The position numbers and the translations under genes are program-made. The notes beneath the pieces are model-generated. The model did not search any database, was not told the DNA's origin, and was given only the letters and a program-made list of their open reading frames with translations. 64,000 nucleotides of DNA from Terriglobus sp. RCC_193 (GTDB lineage: Bacteria > Acidobacteriota > Terriglobia > Terriglobales > Acidobacteriaceae): the NCBI RefSeq assembly GCF_041355105.1, contig NZ_JBFUPK010000001.1, forward strand, positions 1,798,001-1,862,000, given 5' to 3'. Position 1 is the first letter of the stretch. Each line of letters opens with the position of its first letter. Shown here one piece after another: positions 60,273 through 64,000 of this stretch.

Positions 60273-60998
60273 TTACGGGCTTGCAATCCGCGAAAGTATG
60301 TCCGCCAGCTGCGTTGGCGCGGAAAAGAATGGCGAATGGTCGGTGTCGATGGAAAACGTTTGCCGGCATGGCAAATGCTTTTGCATCTCCCGCTGCAGCC
60401 TGAGCGTTACAGCGCGGTCGCGGTCGCACTCAATGTAATACCGCGGAGTGCTACCCCAGCGCTCTGCCGATGTTTGGACCGGCGTTCCAAAAGGCGCGCC
60501 AGACTGGGCGACGAGGCGCGACTGGGCAAACGCTACGTCTTCATCCGCACAATTTCCGTAGAACGCCTCGCGGCTATATTCCGGCTTGAACCCGATGGCC
60601 CCGTCAGCCCGCGGATCAATGGTTGAGGGATTGACCATGCTGTCCTGGTCCTGCGAGGCCCAGGTCAGCAGCGATTCGCCGTTACACGGCAGGAACGCGG
60701 ACAAATATACAAGCGCTGCAATTCGTCCGTAGCAGTTTTCAGCGGCCTGCGTAATGGCGATGCCGCCCATACTGTGGCCCACCAAAATCACCGGCCCGGT
60801 CTGCGCGCACACGATTTCGCAAATGCGGCCGGTATAACTCTCAAGCGTGACCGTCGCCGTAGCCGTCTTGTCGTCTCCATGCCCCGGCAGGTCCGGCGCG
60901 AAGACCCTGTGTCCTGCTGCTTCGAGCAGGGGTACGACCTTTCGCCAGCACCAACCTCCGTGCCAGGCGCCATGAATCAGCAGATAGGTTGTGGACAT
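60273..60998 (-). CDS. Alpha/beta-hydrolase (salicylate-esterase-like)
   Basis: This 241-residue cytoplasmic protein starts MSTTYLLIHGAWHGGWCW. The oxyanion loop LIHGAWHGGWCWRKV, PDLPGHGDD, the nucleophile elbow ILVGHSMGGIAITQAAE and the catalytic-His region IDTDHSPFFSAPTQLADIL are all present. The family includes plant-type methyl esterases and hydroxynitrile lyase relatives. The substrate cannot be assigned. The open frame upstream of 60998 to 61205 has no homology; GTG/ATG alternatives such as 61010 exist and the ribosome site is weak. It lies on the minus strand, downstream of the DoxX and SDR genes. Confidence 0.8.
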   Translation of the reverse strand: MSTTYLLIHGAWHGGWCWRKVVPLLEAAGHRVFAPDLPGHGDDKTATATVTLESYTGRICEIVCAQTGPVILVGHSMGGIAITQAAENCYGRIAALVYLSAFLPCNGESLLTWASQDQDSMVNPSTIDPRADGAIGFKPEYSREAFYGNCADEDVAFAQSRLVAQSGAPFGTPVQTSAERWGSTPRYYIECDRDRAVTLRLQREMQKHLPCRQTFSIDTDHSPFFSAPTQLADILSRIASP

Positions 60999-61189
60999 GA
61001 TCAGGAGCATACTATCAAGAACCCGACGCGCCCTAGTTTCGATACGAGTGGCCTCCAGACGAGACATCTGGATGAATCTGGCATTGATCCTGGGTAAACG
61101 GAGCCCGAAGTCATCGGAAGATAACTCTTCATAAACGCTGTTAGCGGAAGTAAGCCGCACCCGACCCGTATATTCAGCAACGGGCCTCT

Positions 61190-61561
61190 TTACTTGTTGC
61201 TCCATAGACGGTCCGTCAATTCCGGCAGCCGAACGATAGCAGTGATCCAGATCAGGATCTCGATTCCGACTGGAAAGCCAATCGGTTCTTGATGCTGAAG
61301 ATGAGTAGCGATTGCGCCACCCATGTAGGAAGCTAATAACAATGTTCCCAACACGCCTGTTCTCGGAAGCAGGAACAAGAACACCGACACCACTTCAATG
61401 ATGCCGAGCAGGCGGTAGGTGGAAGCCGTCAAGCCGAACGAAGCACCCATTGTTAGAGCGTGCTGGCTACCAATGATCTTGTCTGCAGCTGAAGCAGCGA
61501 GCATAAGAAAGGTGAAACCAGCGAGGACCCACCCTGTGATATTCCGCGATTTTGTTGTCAT
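61190..61561 (-). CDS. DoxX-like small membrane protein
   Basis: This 123-residue, four-helix membrane protein begins MTTKSRNITGWVLAGFTFLM. The helices are AGFTFLMLAASAADKIIGSQ, YRLLGIIEVVSVFLFLLPRT, VLGTLLLASYMGGAIATHLQ and GIEILIWITAIVRLPELTDR. The layout is typical of DoxX-like proteins, small integral proteins linked to redox or oxidative-stress functions. It follows the SDR gene (113-base gap) and probably shares its promoter, under the TetR regulator. Confidence 0.75.
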   Translation of the reverse strand: MTTKSRNITGWVLAGFTFLMLAASAADKIIGSQHALTMGASFGLTASTYRLLGIIEVVSVFLFLLPRTGVLGTLLLASYMGGAIATHLQHQEPIGFPVGIEILIWITAIVRLPELTDRLWSNK

Positions 61562-61674
61562 CTTTATAGCCTCGATTCCTTGAATGGATTTGTTAGGTGC
61601 GAATCTCAAATAGGGCACCCCGACCAATCGGGAGTGCCCCGCAAACTCGATTTGCCTAATTGAAGGTTTTGGAA

Positions 61675-62418
61675 TTACAACCCGCCACTGTTGAGAATCA
61701 ATGCTCCTGTGACCCAGGCTGCATCGTCCGACGCAAGGAATGTCACGACGGATGCGACGTCGCTGGGCTGGCCAATTCGTCCAAGCGGGGTCATGCCGAT
61801 GATCATCTTCATCTGTTCCTCGAATCCGACCAGCTTCGATCGAGAGTTCTCGGTATCTACCGGTCCCGGGATCACACAATTGACACGAATCTTCTTCGGC
61901 CCGAGTTCTTTACTAAGCACACGGGTGATGGTCTCCACAGCAGCCTTGCTTCCTGCATACACGGCTGATGTTGGCATCGTCATGGTGGTGATGTTCGAGC
62001 CGATATTGATCACGCTGCCACCATCGCTGAAGTGCTTGACTGCGGCCTGCGTCGTGAGGAGAACTCCGAGCACATTGAGGTGGAATGTCTTCTCGAACGA
62101 TTCCGCAGTAATCGCTTCGAGCGGCGAGAATTCATAAATTCCCGAATTGTTCACCAGAATGTCGAGTCTTCCGTAAGTCTGTATAGCCGCGTCAATAATG
62201 GCCTCCGCGCCGGCCGCGCCCGAAACATCTGCTGCAACAGCAACGGCTCTCCCGCCTGCGTTCGTGATCGAAGCGACGACTGAATCTGCGGCTTCCTTGT
62301 TTTTGAAATAGTTGACGACGACAGCCGCACCCTCTGCGGCCAACGAAATTGCAATTCCAGCTCCGATGCCCTGCGATGCGCCTGTGACGACTGCTACTTT
62401 TCCGGCGAGTTTGCTCAC
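61675..62418 (-). CDS. Short-chain dehydrogenase/reductase (3-oxoacyl-ACP reductase-like)
   Basis: This 247-residue classical SDR has the NAD(P)-binding TGASQGIGAGIAISLAAEG, the structural LDILVNNSGIYEF, the catalytic Ser in INIGSNITTMTMPTS, the YxxxK motif YAGSKAAVETITR, and the cofactor loop VNCVIPGPVDTENS. It oxidises or reduces a hydroxyl/keto group using NADP(H). The N-terminal KNKEAADS after the second strand suits NADP preference. It is divergent from the TetR regulator at 62732, which most likely represses it. Confidence 0.9.
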   Translation of the reverse strand: MSKLAGKVAVVTGASQGIGAGIAISLAAEGAAVVVNYFKNKEAADSVVASITNAGGRAVAVAADVSGAAGAEAIIDAAIQTYGRLDILVNNSGIYEFSPLEAITAESFEKTFHLNVLGVLLTTQAAVKHFSDGGSVINIGSNITTMTMPTSAVYAGSKAAVETITRVLSKELGPKKIRVNCVIPGPVDTENSRSKLVGFEEQMKMIIGMTPLGRIGQPSDVASVVTFLASDDAAWVTGALILNSGGL

Positions 62419-62731
62419 TGCGTTTCTCCTGATTGGTACTTGGTTATCCGCGCCTCCCTAACCAGGTCTTCGCGGGTGTTGGATTGATTTCGACTTCGTG
62501 AAGCATGTCGAGATGTACTGGTAACCAGCCGAGAATTCGTCTGGCTTTGCCTGAAGAAGATTGGTTGTTGGAAGCCCAATAGTCGGCAATAGGCGGAGCG
62601 GAGAAGAATGAGCGTAGTCGTTTCCTATCGCATGGCCATCTCTTTCTATTCTGTTCGGCATGGAATACAATTACGCATAGGATACGCGGGCGGCTGGAAA
62701 AGTTTCACAATATATTCCGGGCGGGATAAAA
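62419..62731. promoter_or_regulatory. Divergent intergenic region between SDR and TetR genes
   Basis: This 313-base stretch holds the promoters of the SDR-DoxX and TetR transcripts. I see no strong palindrome that stands out as the TetR operator, and no gene. Confidence 0.4.
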
Positions 62732-63370
62732 ATGAGCAGAACAAAGACAACAGAAGCAAGAACGCTTGGGCGGCCTCGGGAGTTTGACATCGACGAGGCG
62801 CTCGACAAAGCCATGGTTCTTTTTTGGGAGAAGGGCTACGACGGGACGTCGCTCGCAGAGCTTGCGGCAACGATGGGTATCACGAAGCCCAGTCTTTACG
62901 CTGCATTTACTGACAAACAAACGCTTTTCGAAGCAGCGCTAACGCGGTATGCAGATGGTCCATACTCCTTCGCGGTCCGTGCACACTCATTACCAACCGC
63001 TCGTGAAGTAGTGAAAGCGCTCCTCGATGGAACGGTCAACGTTTCGACCTGTGCAACCGGCCCGCGAGGGTGCCTGTACACGCAGGCGACCATGGCGCAC
63101 GATGGCGAGATCCGGGATGCAGCAGCAGCAAACACCCGCAAAGGAGAACGAATGCTTGAAGCGCGCTTTCGCAAAGCACAGCAAAATGGAGAGCTTCCAC
63201 AACACGTCGATTGCGCCGCTCTCGCACGCTTCGTAACGACCGTTGCACTCGGCATCACGATCCGAGGCGTCATGGGAAGTTCCCGTGGTGAACTGAAATT
63301 AGTTGTAGACGAAGCAATGCAAGCCTGGCCGACGGCAGAACAGGCTGTTCATAAGAGAAAGAAGCGTTGA
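62732..63370 (+). CDS. TetR/AcrR-family transcriptional regulator
   Basis: This 212-residue regulator begins MSRTKTTEARTLGRPREFDI. The N-terminal HTH is DIDEALDKAMVLFWEKGYDG, TSLAELAATMGITKPSLYAA and FTDKQTLFEAALTRYADG. The C-terminal helical ligand domain (from about 80 to the end) is of the TetR_C type found with SDR operons. GGGCGGGA lies about 5 bases before the ATG. Divergence from the SDR gene implies local autoregulation. The effector is unknown. Confidence 0.9.
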   Translation: MSRTKTTEARTLGRPREFDIDEALDKAMVLFWEKGYDGTSLAELAATMGITKPSLYAAFTDKQTLFEAALTRYADGPYSFAVRAHSLPTAREVVKALLDGTVNVSTCATGPRGCLYTQATMAHDGEIRDAAAANTRKGERMLEARFRKAQQNGELPQHVDCAALARFVTTVALGITIRGVMGSSRGELKLVVDEAMQAWPTAEQAVHKRKKR

Positions 63371-63720
63371 TTTCAAAACTCACGAGGCCCCGAAGGTCAG
63401 AGGAGGTCGTAGCAGAGTGATCCATCTCTGCAGCGCGGTACCGAGCTATTCAGCCGCCATGACATTTCATCGGTTCCCTCAACGAGCCTTCGGGAACTCG
63501 CTGGATAATTTCGTGCAGCAGGAATTGGTTCTAAGCTTGAGCTGAACCTCGCAGTGGCACTTAGTGCGCTCTAAATGGCGGCGAGGCGAGGACCATCTCA
63601 AGTCGAATCGAAGCACGCAACGTAGCGCGCCCGATGCAGACGGAGAGGAGCGACGAAAAAGCTGCGTCACAGTCACCTTTTTGAGGGCTTCGTGATTACT
63701 TTCTAAGCTGTTATTTTGAA
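63371..63720. other. Intergenic stretch without a convincing gene
   Basis: The 350 bases between the TetR gene and tRNA-Lys contain only a short minus-strand frame (63479-63676) with unnatural composition. No hairpin or repeat stands out. Confidence 0.5.
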
Positions 63721-63796
63721 TGGTGGACGCGGTAGGAATCGAACCTACAACCTGTCGATTAAGAGTCGAATGCTCTGCCAGTTGAGCTACGCGTCC
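63721..63796 (-). tRNA. tRNA-Lys (anticodon CUU), CCA encoded
   Basis: On the minus strand the acceptor GGACGCG (63790-63796) pairs with CGCGTCC (63725-63731), followed by A and CCA (63721-63723). The anticodon loop CTCTTAA gives CUU. The D-arm GCTCAACTGGCAGAGC and the T-arm GTAGGTTCGATTCCTAC are intact. Confidence 0.93.
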
Positions 63797-63938
63797 AGGT
63801 TGGGAACACGCTGAGATCGTACCGAAGACCAGAGGCCAACACGGCAGGGAGCGGGAGCTCCGTCACAGCTGCGTTACTTCGTAACTATAGCACACATAGG
63901 GGCATGCCTCAAAGGATGTGCATATGAGGAAAACCCTC

Positions 63939-64000
63939 TTAGAAGGTGAACGTCAGCCCTGCCTGCAATGCACGCGGCGTCTGCGCCAGATACAGCGTCT
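63939..64000 (-). CDS. C-terminus of an outer-membrane receptor-like protein (runs off the window)
   Basis: The minus strand ends ...LYLAQTPRALQAGLTFTF followed by TAA at 63939-63941. The aromatic-ended final strand with R-x-L-Q is like the last barrel strand of acidobacterial TonB-dependent receptors (compare QLQFLARFSF and QLQLAAKYNF in this window). Only about 19 residues are visible, so the identity is tentative. Confidence 0.5.
   Translation of the reverse strand, partial: TLYLAQTPRALQAGLTFTF

Noticed and set aside
60351-60362. GGAAAACGTTTG as another LacI operator
   Set aside because: It lies inside the coding part of the alpha/beta hydrolase, far from any start; it is probably a chance match and serves as a reminder of the background rate.
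63479-63676. Short minus-strand ORF before tRNA-Lys
   Set aside because: Composition is unnatural (Ser/Arg/Cys-rich), with no ribosome site or homology.
1-64000. CRISPR array or rRNA operon
   Set aside because: No regularly spaced identical repeats of 20-40 bases with unique spacers were seen, and no rRNA-like sequence.

Overview
The window looks like chromosome of an Acidobacteriota soil bacterium of the Terriglobus/Granulicella/Edaphobacter kind. This rests on the very large Oar-like TonB-dependent receptors with an N-terminal carboxypeptidase-regulatory-like domain, the run of secreted plant-polysaccharide enzymes (GH15, GH43, GH51, GH127, GH55-like, CE1-like and type-B esterases), the moderately high GC content and small dispersed hairpin repeats of a type I associate with this group. 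The genus is an inference; no rRNA is present.

Layout. (1) 1-10230 is ordinary housekeeping: the end of a GH15 glucoamylase gene, superoxide dismutase, a GNAT acetyltransferase, hemL, purM-purN, an HtrA/DegP-like protease, coaE-folD, a small conserved gene and a MacB-like permease. (2) 10328-about 23175 is a genomic island. It starts at tRNA-Ser(UGA), next to a P4-type integrase gene broken by a frameshift. It carries an AlpA-like regulator, a four-cysteine protein coupled to a primase/helicase, an XRE repressor and many unknown small genes, and ends in a truncated serine recombinase abutting a decapitated F420-dependent NADP reductase-like gene. Its most interesting cargo is a cassette at 19499-21379: a STAS-like/GHKL ATPase protein, a 107-residue STAS-like protein and a (frameshifted) membrane protein. 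(3) 23754-36049 holds a secreted PD40-amidohydrolase, two TonB receptors, a truncated esterase and an intact CE1-like esterase. (4) 36147-59065 is an arabinose/pectin-type sugar utilisation locus: GH43, a small secreted protein and GH127 on the minus strand; GH51, carboxylesterase, MFS, FAH-fold enzyme, a LacI regulator and a GH55-like protein on the plus strand; then a six-gene minus-strand operon (beta-helix protein, PQQ dehydrogenase with fused cytochrome c, ABM-like protein, SMP-30 lactonase, MFS, bicupin). (5) 59600-64000 has small hypothetical genes, an alpha/beta hydrolase, DoxX and SDR genes divergent from a TetR regulator, tRNA-Lys(CUU) and the last codons of another outer-membrane protein.

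How it fits together. LacI-type palindromes (core AAACGTTT or a near variant) lie about 70-115 bases upstream of the second TonB receptor, the truncated esterase, GH43, GH51 and the beta-helix operon. This suggests one LacI regulon, probably controlled by the regulator at 46819. The enzymes imply release of arabinose-like sugars outside the cytoplasm, periplasmic oxidation by the PQQ enzyme, lactone opening by the SMP-30 protein, import through MFS permeases and dehydration by an FAH-fold 2-keto-3-deoxy acid enzyme. The substrate is inferred from the enzyme families and not shown directly.

Three frameshifts fall inside the island and I noticed none in the core genes, so the island looks as though it is decaying rather than badly sequenced.
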